NCBI RefSeq assembly: GCF_900177735.1
Contig: NZ_FXBB01000005.1
Location: forward strand, 1-64,000
Length of the DNA stretch: 64,000 nt
From: Dethiosulfovibrio salsuginis
GTDB lineage: Bacteria; Synergistota; Synergistia; Synergistales; Dethiosulfovibrionaceae
Reading direction: 5' to 3'
A program made the position numbers and the translations under genes. Below, in pieces: positions 40,943-50,908 of this stretch (the first letter of the stretch is position 1; each line of letters starts with the position of its first letter). The notes beneath the pieces were generated by a model that was not told the DNA's origin, did not search any database, and saw nothing but the letters and a program-made list of their open reading frames with translations.

Positions 40943-41968
40943 CTAACCCCTCATAGACTGAATTATATCAGAGCAGAGGGAGCTGGCGGACCTGTGTCTC
41001 TCCAGCTCGGGCCGGATCGGTCCTCTGCCTTTGGCGGCCTCATCGACCCAAAGCCCCACCGATTTGGGAACGCCCTGTTCAGTGGCGGAGAAAAAGATTC
41101 CCTCTGGCCTGGTGATATAGGCCAGATCCTTTCTGACCATGCCAGGCTGAAGGCTGAGGGCTGGAATGCCCATAAGCCAGCACTCGTAGAGCAAAATAGA
41201 GGCCATTCCGGCCACGGCGGAGGACGAAAAGGCCAGCTCCCTGCCCTCGCCTGGACGGATCACCTCGCCTAAGAGGCCCCCTCGGTGTTGGTCCCACATG
41301 GAGATAAGGGCACATCGGTCCTCTCTTGGATGGGGGGCAACCATCACCTTCACGTCGCCACAGTAGGGCTGAAGGGCTCGGCAGAAAAGGGGAAACACGG
41401 TCTTTTCGGTGTACCCCCTGTAGCCTGGCGAGGACCGATCGGTTCCCTGGTCCATCTCCACAGGCTCGGAGGCGAAAACCACCGTCATTCGACCATCGTC
41501 GTCCCTGGGGAGAGGGGAAGATGGAACCAGTCCCGCAAAGCCCGGATGGCCTACGACCTTTATAATCCCCTCCGGTATGCCCTCGGAAAGAGCGTCCTCT
41601 CTGGCATCGTAGTCCACAACTCCGTAGATATCGGGCAAAAAAAGCCCCTTGCCGTCTATCTCAAGCCTGCGGCGGTAGTTGACCCAGCTTTCCAACATAC
41701 AGAAAACCGGAACATCCCCCGATCGACAGGCTCTGGCGAGGGCAAGGGGATCTGTGTCCTTCACGCTAGTTCCCATGGCGCAGCCGTCGAAAAGGCCCTT
41801 TTTTGCCATATCCACGGCGGTGGAAAGATCCATGTCTCCGTATCCAGTGGTGTGCCAGAACCCCTGGTCCACCGCACAGATCCGATGCCCTCTGGACCTC
41901 AGCTCTTCGGCCACAGGCTGAAGGGCTCGGGCGGACCCTACGTCACCGCCTACAAACAAAAAATTCAT
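40943..41968 (-). CDS. GT-B-like protein of the pse cluster, function unknown
   Basis: The 341-residue protein begins MNFLFVGGDVGSARALQPVAEELRSRGH, the start of a GT-B type Rossmann fold as in glycosyltransferases and UDP-GlcNAc 2-epimerases. It has a second half with MTVVFASEPVEMD, VKVMVAPHPRED and FSSSAVAGMASILLYECWLMGIPALSL, which resembles a nucleotide-sugar-binding region. No specific family was recognised. It is coupled to the oxidoreductase upstream (overlap of stop and start codons), so it probably works on the same sugar. Confidence 0.65.
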   Translation of the reverse strand: MNFLFVGGDVGSARALQPVAEELRSRGHRICAVDQGFWHTTGYGDMDLSTAVDMAKKGLFDGCAMGTSVKDTDPLALARACRSGDVPVFCMLESWVNYRRRLEIDGKGLFLPDIYGVVDYDAREDALSEGIPEGIIKVVGHPGFAGLVPSSPLPRDDDGRMTVVFASEPVEMDQGTDRSSPGYRGYTEKTVFPLFCRALQPYCGDVKVMVAPHPREDRCALISMWDQHRGGLLGEVIRPGEGRELAFSSSAVAGMASILLYECWLMGIPALSLQPGMVRKDLAYITRPEGIFFSATEQGVPKSVGLWVDEAAKGRGPIRPELERHRSASSLCSDIIQSMRG

Positions 41969-42930
41969 CTCAACCCCTCCATAACCATCTCCATTATCCT
42001 CTGGGTCTTCATAGCGGAGGACAGGGAACTTACGGGCTCTCGTCCATCCTCGAAGGAGGCTATAAGGTCCTCCAGGGACAGGGCCATGCCGTTACAATCG
42101 CTGAGGGAGCCGAAGGGGTGGCTAGGGGTGGACCTCATAAGCCAGGAGCTTGGATATGCGTGGTCTTTTTTTACCTCCCTAAGCTCGACCCAGCTCCCTC
42201 CGTTTCGTATCTCCAGCTGTGCCTTTTGGAAGGTCAAAGTCCAGTCAAGACAGTGATAGTCTCCCGCCACACCGATAAAGGTGACCGGAACATCACCGCA
42301 CAGAAGGGAGAAAGAGGGGGTTCCCCGGTCCTGTCCCGCCCAAGAGGATATAAAGGACATATCCCTATCTCCGAGAAGATAGTGGACCGTGTCCAGGCCG
42401 TGACAGCCGTTGCGATAGAGTTTTTGACCGTAGTGGACCGTCACCGAAAGGACCTCTCCCCAGAGGGATCTGGCTATAGACTCCCTAATCGAGCTAAAGG
42501 GCTGGGCATATCGACGCTGATAGCCGACCATCAAGGTTGTGGCCCCAGACCTCAAAGCCTTTATAAGCTCCTCGCCCTCCTTGACCGAAGCCACAGGGGG
42601 CTTTTCCAGCCACACCATCGGGATCTTGGCCTGAATACAGGCCAAGGCGTGGGAGAAATGGTGTTCCGTCGGGGAGCAGATACTGACCAGATCGGGGCTC
42701 TCTCCCTCAAGCATAGGGGCCAGGTCGTCGTAAAGGGCCACTTTGGCGAAACCGGCAAAAGACTCCCTCTCGGAGGGAACTGGTGAACAGGCCGCCACAA
42801 GCTGGACCTGAGACCGCTGCAAAAGGCAGGACAGGTGGGTCAGAGGGGGCACGCCGATGCCCCCATCGTACCCCCAGGCTATGTTGCCAAGTCCGACTAA
42901 AACCGCCCTGTAGGGGTTAGTCTTCGTCAA
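41965..42930 (-). CDS. Gfo/Idh/MocA-family oxidoreductase
   Basis: NAD(P)-dependent sugar oxidoreductase family, 321 residues. The N-terminal Rossmann motif reads YRAVLVGLGNIAWGYD, followed by DLVSICSPTEHHFSHALACI and the family signature VWLEKPPVA with the conserved Lys. LMVGYQRRYAQPF begins the C-terminal substrate domain. The TTG start overlaps the end of the amidotransferase gene upstream. Similar enzymes occur in flagellin glycan clusters, where they alter nonulosonic acids or their precursors. The substrate is not known here. Confidence 0.85.
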   Translation of the reverse strand: MTKTNPYRAVLVGLGNIAWGYDGGIGVPPLTHLSCLLQRSQVQLVAACSPVPSERESFAGFAKVALYDDLAPMLEGESPDLVSICSPTEHHFSHALACIQAKIPMVWLEKPPVASVKEGEELIKALRSGATTLMVGYQRRYAQPFSSIRESIARSLWGEVLSVTVHYGQKLYRNGCHGLDTVHYLLGDRDMSFISSWAGQDRGTPSFSLLCGDVPVTFIGVAGDYHCLDWTLTFQKAQLEIRNGGSWVELREVKKDHAYPSSWLMRSTPSHPFGSLSDCNGMALSLEDLIASFEDGREPVSSLSSAMKTQRIMEMVMEGLR

Positions 42931-44053
42931 AGTCGATCCCCACCTGGAACCTGGGAACCCATCGACCTTGCTCCTTGACGAACAGCTTTTTGTTTACGAA
43001 CCGGTCGGCGACATCCCAGAACTCATCTACGGATATGTCTATATATCTGCAAAAATCTCGAATATAGCTATCTCCGCACTTGCCGTCGTACTCCTTGACG
43101 AGCCAAATAGCGTCCTCTCTGGTCAGGCGGCCCTCCCTTATATCGTAGCAGGCCTCGTCGGTGGCGAAGCCAAAGCCAAACTTGAGGTATTTGAGCATCT
43201 GGTTGACCATGACCATGTCGGAGTCTAAAGCGGTAAACCTCCTATAACGACCTATATCGTGTAGATCTTCGTAGGCACGCCCCCAAAGTCCTCTTGAAAC
43301 GGCGAAATCGGCGTTCCCAACTTGAGACCACTCTTTAGCATAGTACTGAAGAAAAATAGCACGAATACCCTTATTTTTCATAGATTCTATATTGGGCACT
43401 TGATAGAAGAAGAGATCCTCAGCAACAACATCCTCGCCGACCAGGTCGAGAGCGTTTCCACCTGCCATAGAATCAAGGTTAACCACACTGTAAGCATCGT
43501 CGTCACAGCTTTGACCAGTTCCAGCGGTCCCCAAAGTAAGAGCAGCGTTTTCACCCTGGATAATAAGTGGAATATTAAAAAAATCAGCAGCGATATAGGA
43601 CGAAGCCCAAAGGAAATATTCCGTAGGCTTTACTGGGTTTCCACAACTATAGAAATATCGCTTAAAAAGAGAACGAACGACCTTAGGATTGGGACGAAGA
43701 TGGATAGCGTCGAAACCAGCGGAGACGAGGTTTTCAAGGTTATGCCTTCCAACATCGGTGATGCCATCGGGAAGGGCGTTCACCAGAAGGGGCCTCAGAC
43801 CAAGTTTGTCCCTGGCATAAAAGGCCTGAAAGGTGCTGTCCTTGCCGCCGCTGACGCCGACGACACAGTCGTAGGGAGTGGAGCTGGATCTAGACCTAGC
43901 CTCATCGGCTATGGCCTTAAGGGCCTCCTCTCTGGAGGACCAGTCAATTAATTTTTTTTGCTCCTCATAGCGACAGGCGTAGCAAACCCCTTCTTCGTCG
44001 AAAACAACGCCGGGACGGGTATCGGGCTGAAGGCATTTCTTGCAATATTTCAT
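42917..44053 (-). CDS. pseA: PseA/WbpG-like N-acetyl sugar amidotransferase
   Basis: PP-loop ATPase related to PseA, LegL and WbpG, which make amidino-sugars (acetamidino-pseudaminic acid in Campylobacter). The 378-residue protein starts MKYCKKCLQPDTRPGVVFDEEGVCYACR, with two Cys pairs that likely bind zinc. The pyrophosphatase loop is VVGVSGGKDSTFQAF, followed by PLLVNALPDG. AGGAGGTGGGG precedes the ATG; the longer frame upstream is not needed. It implies that some Pse may carry an acetamidino group. The symbol is by homology and context; the exact product is unproven. Confidence 0.82.
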   Translation of the reverse strand: MKYCKKCLQPDTRPGVVFDEEGVCYACRYEEQKKLIDWSSREEALKAIADEARSRSSSTPYDCVVGVSGGKDSTFQAFYARDKLGLRPLLVNALPDGITDVGRHNLENLVSAGFDAIHLRPNPKVVRSLFKRYFYSCGNPVKPTEYFLWASSYIAADFFNIPLIIQGENAALTLGTAGTGQSCDDDAYSVVNLDSMAGGNALDLVGEDVVAEDLFFYQVPNIESMKNKGIRAIFLQYYAKEWSQVGNADFAVSRGLWGRAYEDLHDIGRYRRFTALDSDMVMVNQMLKYLKFGFGFATDEACYDIREGRLTREDAIWLVKEYDGKCGDSYIRDFCRYIDISVDEFWDVADRFVNKKLFVKEQGRWVPRFQVGIDFDED

Positions 44054-44064
44054 AACCCCACCTC

Positions 44065-45123
<1,059 letters not shown>

Positions 45124-45132
45124 TCAGTCTTT

Positions 45133-45507
45133 TTAAGCCTCCAGGTCGATAAGGGCCCCAAACATATCCTTTACGTGCTGGATGAAGTTAACCACTTCAT
45201 CGGGTGGGATCTTTCGGACCACGTTGTCGTGGCCCTTGTTGTCCATCTCCATCACAAGCACCTGGTAGACGTCGGCTTCCTTGCGATATTCGAACTTGAG
45301 GTTTCTGTCGAAAGCCGAGGCAACCCTCTCCGCCTGCTGTAGAGCCTGGTCCAGCTCTTTAGGATCAAGAGCTTCCTTAACCGCCGGTTCCTGTTTTTGG
45401 TACTTTACCTGAGGATAGGCGGCACCGGACCGGATAGACGACTCGCTGGAGGCCACCTTCCCGACTCCGTTATAGGTTGCGGGAACTGGCGCAGATCTCT
45501 CGATCAT
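45133..45507 (-). CDS. flaG: FlaG-family flagellar protein
   Basis: The 124-residue protein has the FlaG domain in its second half (LKFEYRKEADVYQVLVMEMDNKGHDNVVRKIPPDEVVNFIQHVKDMFGALID), preceded by a short Pro/Ala-rich N-terminus. FlaG proteins influence filament length or cap assembly; the mechanism is not settled. It lies directly downstream of flagellin, as in Bacillus and Campylobacter. GAGGAGG precedes the ATG by 9 bases. Confidence 0.92.
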   Translation of the reverse strand: MIERSAPVPATYNGVGKVASSESSIRSGAAYPQVKYQKQEPAVKEALDPKELDQALQQAERVASAFDRNLKFEYRKEADVYQVLVMEMDNKGHDNVVRKIPPDEVVNFIQHVKDMFGALIDLEA

Positions 45508-45526
45508 GGCAAACTACCTCCTCTGC

Positions 45527-45560
45527 GAAGAGGGGAGAGGGCTAGCCCTCTCCCCCTTTT
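45527..45560 (-). terminator. Hairpin after flagellin
   Basis: GGGGAGAGGGC and GCCCTCTCCCC form a perfect 11-bp stem around TA, flanked on the minus strand by AAAAAG before and TCTTC after. It may partly terminate flagellin mRNA and protect its 3' end while allowing some read-through into flaG. Confidence 0.5.
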
Positions 45561-45581
45561 TCGTTCGTCTATGCCGCTATA

Positions 45582-48308
45582 CTACCTGAGGAGCTGAAGG
45601 ACGTTCTGAGGCAGCTGGTTAGCCTGTCCCAGCATGGAGTTTCCGGCCTGCATGAGGATGTTGAGCTTGGTGAAGTTCATCATCTCTTTGGCCATGTCGA
45701 CGTCTCTGATACGGCTCTCAGAAGCGGTCAGGTTGGTGCTTGCGGTGGTCAGGTTATTGATGGTGTGCTCCAGTCGGTTCTGGTAGGCACCGAGGTTCGC
45801 CCTCTGGTCGGACACCCTGGCTATGGCGCTGTCGAGCACGGTGATGGACCGAGCGGCGTTCTCCCTGTCGGTAACCTGGATGTTGTTGACCCCAAGGGCA
45901 CGGGCGTTCATGTTACCTATGTTGATTCCCATATCTTCCTTCTCGTTGGCGCCGATCTGGAAGACGGTGGTGTTGTCCGCAAGGTGGACGGTGGTCTCGT
46001 AGCTGTCGTCCTTGGCGGACGCAACCCACTTGGCGGTATCCTTGTTCCACTCGACCTTGACGTCGGCCATGGAGTCGAAGGTGACGTCGATGTTCTTGTG
46101 GACCACACCGACCAGGTTGTTGCCTGTAACCTTGACGTCCTTGGCTATGACCTTCGCAGGATCGTGGGCGTCGGTTACGGTGACGTTGAAGCTGTTCTCG
46201 ACGCTCTTTTGGATTACGTTGAGGCTCAGGGCGTTGATGAGCTCCTCGTCTCCTATGAAGGTCAGCTCTCCGTCCTTGCCGTTGATGGCACTGCTGATTA
46301 CCATGGTTCCGGCAACAGAGTAGGGAGAATCGGGGTTGTCCGCCGCCTCTTCCACGGTGATGTAGTTGGCAAAGGTATCGGACTTGGAGAGACCGTCAAG
46401 CTCGCCCTGGCCTAAGGTGTCCCTGATAGCGTCGTTAAGCTTCTCAGCCACGCTGTCAAGAGTATCGTCCTTATAGAGGGTAATGGAGGCTTTTTTGCCG
46501 TCTCCCTGGACTATGGTAAGGGTCTGGGGGTCCTCCATCATGAAGTTACCGTTGGAATCCCAGAACTTATCAAGGTCGTATACCTTGGTTCCGCCGTCGG
46601 CGATCTCACCTATGCCTTGCTTCTCGATCTTGAAGGAAGCGGCATAGTCTCTACCATCAGGCGAAGTTAAGTTGTTGTAGGCGTTCTCAAGAGCACCGAA
46701 CTCAAAGGTGACAGTGCTCTTCTTAGCTTCACCGAAGTCTGCACTGGTGGAGACGGTGTTGAGCTGGAAGAAGGAGAAATCCACCGAATTGTTGTTGAGC
46801 GCATTATCGTTAAAGGCATACTCCATTACCGTAGAAGGAGAGGAAGCTGCAGTACCCGAGTCAGTACGGTTTATTGTAACGACATCGTCGGTAGCAGCAG
46901 CAGAAGACCTAAGGTTTATGACCGTTTTATCGCCAACGGTGAAGGCAGTAAGAGCATCAGACACATCAAACACCGATATAGTATTGGCACCGTAGTCACC
47001 ACCTAAACTATTGTCGGCACTTACTATTTTGGTGATCGTTCCCTGCCCCTCTGCACTGGTTCCGTCTTTGTTGACCTGAACGTACGTATAGGAGAAGGTT
47101 ACTGTTTTAGCATCCTCATCAATACTGTCAACCTCGAAAAGTAGAGACATATTTGCACCAACGGAAGCAGTCGCAGCGTTTGCGACAGAAAAAACCGATA
47201 ATGAAGAAGTATCTACGCCAGCCTTCTCGTAGAATACCTGGGTTACATCACCATTACCGGTTGCAGCAGGGCTGGTTCTAGTCTCTACCCTGTAATCTCC
47301 CTCTATGAGGTTGGCGCCGTTCATGGAAATGGCCATGATATTGTCATCGGAGGGCTTGACCGTTGTCATGCCTTGGTTATTCGATGCGCCACCGTTACTC
47401 ACGATTCCGGTTCCATCCTCTACGCTCCAGCCGATCTCAAAGGTAGCTCCCGCCTCTTTTAAAACTATAGCGAACGTAGCAGCACCAGAATCAGCGGTGA
47501 TTATCGCATCGTCTCTCAGACCGGGAGTATCGTTAAACTTATCCGCCAAAGCGGTAGCGGTATCAGCATTAGCAACAGTCTGGGTAAAGTTAAGGGTGTA
47601 GGTGTTGCCGTTTACCTTTAAGGTTACAGAGTCTCCGTCATCCAAATCTCCGTTAAACTCTCCCTCAAAGTTGGCAAAACCGGTAGTGTGCTCGGTCATG
47701 CTCTCCTGAACGGCGTGTTTGACCTTGAAGATATCGGTCTTCTGGATCTGTCCCTTACCGGCAGTAGCGTCTATGGTGAGCTTGTAGTTGCCCTCCATGG
47801 CCGACTTCTGGCCGAACTGGTCGATGGTGCGGAGACCGCCACGGACGTTGACCTTGGTGTCGAGGTTGTCGGTGGACCAGAGGACTGCGGCGTCGCCGTT
47901 GAGGAGCTTCTTCTTGTTGAACTGGGTCGTGTTGGAGATACGGTCGACTTCCTCGGTGAGCTGATCGACCTCAAGCTGGATAACCTGACGGTCGTTGGCG
48001 GTGAGGGTGTCGTTGGCCGCCTGGACGGAGAGCTCTCTCATCCTCTGGAGGATGGAGTGGGTCTCGCTGAGGGCTCCCTCGGCGGTCTGGATCATGTTGA
48101 TGCCGTCCTGGGCGTTGGCGTTTGCCTGATCCAGGCCACGGACCTGAGAACGCATCTTCTCGCTGATGGCGAGCCCTGCGGCGTCGTCGGCGGCGCTGTT
48201 GATGCGAAGACCGGATGACAGCTTGGCTATAGCCTTCTGCATGCCTCTGTTGGTGGAGTTAACCGCGTTGTAGGCGTATAACGCCGGTATGTTGTGATTG
48301 ACTCTCAT
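45582..48308 (-). CDS. hag: Flagellin with a very large variable domain
   Basis: Filament subunit of 908 residues, far longer than the usual 270-550. The conserved N-terminal D0/D1 (MRVNHNIPALYAYNAVNSTN onward, about 1-170) and C-terminal D1/D0 (about 800-908, ending NQLPQNVLQLLR) are typical. The central 600 residues hold Ser/Thr/Asp-rich beta-type sequence, including segments like the flagellin hook IN motif (DSVTLKVNGNTYTLNFTQT; LTIVQGDGKKASITLYKDD). Many Ser/Thr could carry pseudaminic acid, whose synthesis genes and Maf transferase adjoin it. The start has AAGGAGG, which also forms part of a CsrA-type site in the leader. Confidence 0.95.
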   Translation of the reverse strand: MRVNHNIPALYAYNAVNSTNRGMQKAIAKLSSGLRINSAADDAAGLAISEKMRSQVRGLDQANANAQDGINMIQTAEGALSETHSILQRMRELSVQAANDTLTANDRQVIQLEVDQLTEEVDRISNTTQFNKKKLLNGDAAVLWSTDNLDTKVNVRGGLRTIDQFGQKSAMEGNYKLTIDATAGKGQIQKTDIFKVKHAVQESMTEHTTGFANFEGEFNGDLDDGDSVTLKVNGNTYTLNFTQTVANADTATALADKFNDTPGLRDDAIITADSGAATFAIVLKEAGATFEIGWSVEDGTGIVSNGGASNNQGMTTVKPSDDNIMAISMNGANLIEGDYRVETRTSPAATGNGDVTQVFYEKAGVDTSSLSVFSVANAATASVGANMSLLFEVDSIDEDAKTVTFSYTYVQVNKDGTSAEGQGTITKIVSADNSLGGDYGANTISVFDVSDALTAFTVGDKTVINLRSSAAATDDVVTINRTDSGTAASSPSTVMEYAFNDNALNNNSVDFSFFQLNTVSTSADFGEAKKSTVTFEFGALENAYNNLTSPDGRDYAASFKIEKQGIGEIADGGTKVYDLDKFWDSNGNFMMEDPQTLTIVQGDGKKASITLYKDDTLDSVAEKLNDAIRDTLGQGELDGLSKSDTFANYITVEEAADNPDSPYSVAGTMVISSAINGKDGELTFIGDEELINALSLNVIQKSVENSFNVTVTDAHDPAKVIAKDVKVTGNNLVGVVHKNIDVTFDSMADVKVEWNKDTAKWVASAKDDSYETTVHLADNTTVFQIGANEKEDMGINIGNMNARALGVNNIQVTDRENAARSITVLDSAIARVSDQRANLGAYQNRLEHTINNLTTASTNLTASESRIRDVDMAKEMMNFTKLNILMQAGNSMLGQANQLPQNVLQLLR

Positions 48309-48316
48309 GGTTTAAA

Positions 48317-48351
48317 CCTCCTTGTGATTTATATTCCCCTTCCGTGGGGAA
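48317..48351 (-). promoter_or_regulatory. Two CsrA-type GGA sites in the flagellin leader
   Basis: In the minus-strand RNA, a 6-bp hairpin (TTCCCC/GGGGAA, 48334-48351) exposes the loop ACGGAA. A second site, CACAAGGAGG (48317-48326), overlaps the Shine-Dalgarno sequence of flagellin. Both fit the CsrA preference for A(N)GGA, the first in a hairpin loop. The layout (one hairpin site plus one site at the ribosome-binding sequence) is that of the B. subtilis hag leader. Confidence 0.7.
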
Positions 48352-48372
48352 AACTTGGACAAACAGGCTGAG

Positions 48373-48401
48373 GTTATGACCGATCCCGGGAACACGGTCA
48401 A
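48373..48401 (-). promoter_or_regulatory. Candidate flagellin promoter
   Basis: Minus-strand TTGACC (48396-48401) and CATAAC (48373-48378) are separated by 17 bp, giving a leader of about 58 nt that contains both GGA sites. The -35 overlaps the end of maf. No clear sigma-28 motif was seen here, which is unexpected for flagellin, so the assignment is tentative. Confidence 0.4.
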
Positions 48402-50908
48402 TCCCCTTCGCCTACCTCTTTTATCGGATCGCCATCTATAGGACTTGAGCTTTTTTCCTGAAGAATTTTTACCAGATATCTCTCTATGACGTCGGCCCTG
48501 TCGGTGTCGGAGTTTAGCCTTTCAAGCTCTTTCTCCAGGGCTGAAACCATGGCCTGAAAGTATTTAATGTTATCCGGATCGGTCTGTTTTATCAGCATGT
48601 CCTCGGTGTCGACCTTCCGCCTTTCGAGAAGCCTTTCGAGCATGTAGACAATCTCCGGATCCTCAGGGGTGTAGGAGTAGGCGTTTGCAAGGCTCTCCAG
48701 AGCTGCCTGGGGATTTCCGATCCAGCACAGATCCCGTCCCATGAGGGATCTTGCCCTGTCTTTAAGCAGAGCTGTGGCAGCATCAAGGCCCATTTGGGAT
48801 CCCTCAAAGCCCTCTATGGCGGCTTGATAGCTGAAAGAGGCCTCGACGTAACGGCCTTCTTGATGGAGATGGCGACCGATAGCCCAGAGGACCCAAGGGC
48901 TCCATTTCGCTGAGACAGGGTCAACCCTGGACAGGAGAAAATCCACCATCACCGACTCAACTATAGTAAGGCCCTCTTCCTGCTCTTTCTTCAATAGAGG
49001 CTCAAGCTGGGCCTGGATGGCCTCCTCGTCAGGTGGAAACTGTATGTTTGAGGAATTAAAAAAGTCGGACAGAGTGGAGGAAGCTCTCATATATCTGATC
49101 CAGTCGAGAAAAACAGTGGCCGCTATGCCGTGGGCCTGGAAAAACTCTCTGTGGACCTTGAACCAGGTGGACCTTTCGTCTTCGTCGGACAGACTTAGTC
49201 TCGATTGGTCCGCTATCAGTATAGCTACGTAGCTCTGTCCAACGTAGCCTAAGAAAGGGTTCTTTTTCGACAAGTCACAAAGTAGATTTGTCATTCTAGA
49301 CGCCATTTGGTGTGGAAATTCGCCAGTCGCCTCAATAGCTTCCTCCAGATCGTCCATAAGGGTCTTGCCCTCTTCAATAAAGTCCAGAGATTCTTTAAAC
49401 ATGCCTTCTATGGAGTTAAGTTTTTTTTCTACCTCGGCAATGTCTCTATCCTTAGGGGCAAAACCTACGCCGGAATTAACCCTGTCAAAACTGTTATCTA
49501 CGGAGATATCTATTCCTGCTAGGTATTCCGACAGGGGCCTTATCTCGGTCCCTCTTATCAGTGCCCCTCCCTCGGTGCAGTCCCATACGGAACAGGATAT
49601 CTTAGGGATCATCTCCTCGAAGGTGTCCACAAAGAGCTTCCATGGGACGATGCTATCGACCATTCCCCCTAGGGCTCCGGGAATACTGATCGGCTGTTCA
49701 AGCTCCGCTCCGCTTTTTTCCTCTATCCAGGGAGTTCCTCCTGCGTGGGTGACCTTTCCCGGGCCGAAGGCCAGGTCCTGGCCCACCAGGGCAATTCTGT
49801 CAACCCCGAGGAATGAAAGTATCCCCATAGCCATATGGGCCACAGAGGAACCGGAGGGAAGAACAGAACCTCCTAAAGCTCCAGCTATAACCTCTCGGTC
49901 CAGGTTTATGCTTTCTTTGCCGACGACACACAGTTTTCCGGGCCATCTTCCGGCTATCTGTGGATAGCATACCGACTGTACCACCAGGACTATATCCTTG
50001 AGGCTAGGGTCCTCCCGATCGTACATAGGCCTAAAGTATTTGGTGTAGGTCGGCTCTCCTCTCTCCAGGGCACAGACAAAATGGGGCCTTATGCCCATCT
50101 CGGAAAGCTTGTTAAGAAGGGTGTCCGCCGCCACTATGACCAGCTTATCCTCCATGCCCTTTAAAAGGTGGATGTTTTTATCCAGGGAGGGACCGGCGGA
50201 AAGGACCACGCCGTGGTAGCCTTTGAAGGCGTTTTTTAGGGGCTCCAGCCTCTCTCTAAACATTATCCAGGGCGCCGCCATAGCCATCTGGCGAACACCT
50301 AGAAGGGTATCCTCCGCCGAGTCCCCGAGGGTCTGCATCCTGTAACGTATCCTTTGGACGTAGAACCTGAGAGAAGCGTTAAATGTCTCAGATGCCTGTT
50401 CCACCTCTCCAGGGTGGGAGTGAACGTCCAAAACACCACCTACAAAGGTTCCTCTATTGGCATAGGCCTGAGATATTAGTTCATCTATAAGCGTTTGTTC
50501 GCTCCCAAGCATGAAGTAGACATTACTAGGGTGTCCCTCAACGAAGAAAGGTATGCTCTCGAGAGCGAACATCATCATCCTCATATTAGGCTCCAGGAGG
50601 ACTATTGTCTGCCGTTTTTTCGAGTTGTTCAGGATGCCCGTCAGGTAACGAGGGCTACCCAACCCCGCCATTATGAGGACCGGTTTTGTGCCCTCAGGGG
50701 TGGCGTCAAGGCACGAGTTCGGCTCGAAGAAGGGCTGTTCGTAGAGGCCGGACCACCAGGTTCCCCTTGGGGTCTCTCTGGCGTTTATGGAGAACCGGTC
50801 TTTGGCGTTTTTCATGTAGTCCCTGACCTTCTGGGCGAAGAGGGGCTGTCTTTCGTCCAGGGCCTTGAGGTTGGCCACAAGTATGGGGTTCAGTTTTTCC
50901 TCAATCAT
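48398..50908 (-). CDS. maf: Maf-type flagellin glycosyltransferase (DUF115)
   Basis: Motility-associated factor of 836 residues, thought to transfer nonulosonic acid from its CMP form to flagellin. The N-terminal Rossmann-like part has PVLIMAGLGSPRYLTGIL and TIVLLEPNMRMMMF. The central DUF115 domain reads GVVLSAGPSLDKNIHLLKGMEDKLVIVAADTLLNKLSEMGIRPHFVCALE and later LPSGSSVAHMAMGILSFLGVDRIALVGQDLAF. A helical C-terminal region with repeat-like segments follows (about 640-800). It lies between csrA and flagellin, a good position for coupling modification to filament export. The start overlaps the csrA 3' end. Confidence 0.93.
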   Translation of the reverse strand: MIEEKLNPILVANLKALDERQPLFAQKVRDYMKNAKDRFSINARETPRGTWWSGLYEQPFFEPNSCLDATPEGTKPVLIMAGLGSPRYLTGILNNSKKRQTIVLLEPNMRMMMFALESIPFFVEGHPSNVYFMLGSEQTLIDELISQAYANRGTFVGGVLDVHSHPGEVEQASETFNASLRFYVQRIRYRMQTLGDSAEDTLLGVRQMAMAAPWIMFRERLEPLKNAFKGYHGVVLSAGPSLDKNIHLLKGMEDKLVIVAADTLLNKLSEMGIRPHFVCALERGEPTYTKYFRPMYDREDPSLKDIVLVVQSVCYPQIAGRWPGKLCVVGKESINLDREVIAGALGGSVLPSGSSVAHMAMGILSFLGVDRIALVGQDLAFGPGKVTHAGGTPWIEEKSGAELEQPISIPGALGGMVDSIVPWKLFVDTFEEMIPKISCSVWDCTEGGALIRGTEIRPLSEYLAGIDISVDNSFDRVNSGVGFAPKDRDIAEVEKKLNSIEGMFKESLDFIEEGKTLMDDLEEAIEATGEFPHQMASRMTNLLCDLSKKNPFLGYVGQSYVAILIADQSRLSLSDEDERSTWFKVHREFFQAHGIAATVFLDWIRYMRASSTLSDFFNSSNIQFPPDEEAIQAQLEPLLKKEQEEGLTIVESVMVDFLLSRVDPVSAKWSPWVLWAIGRHLHQEGRYVEASFSYQAAIEGFEGSQMGLDAATALLKDRARSLMGRDLCWIGNPQAALESLANAYSYTPEDPEIVYMLERLLERRKVDTEDMLIKQTDPDNIKYFQAMVSALEKELERLNSDTDRADVIERYLVKILQEKSSSPIDGDPIKEVGEGD

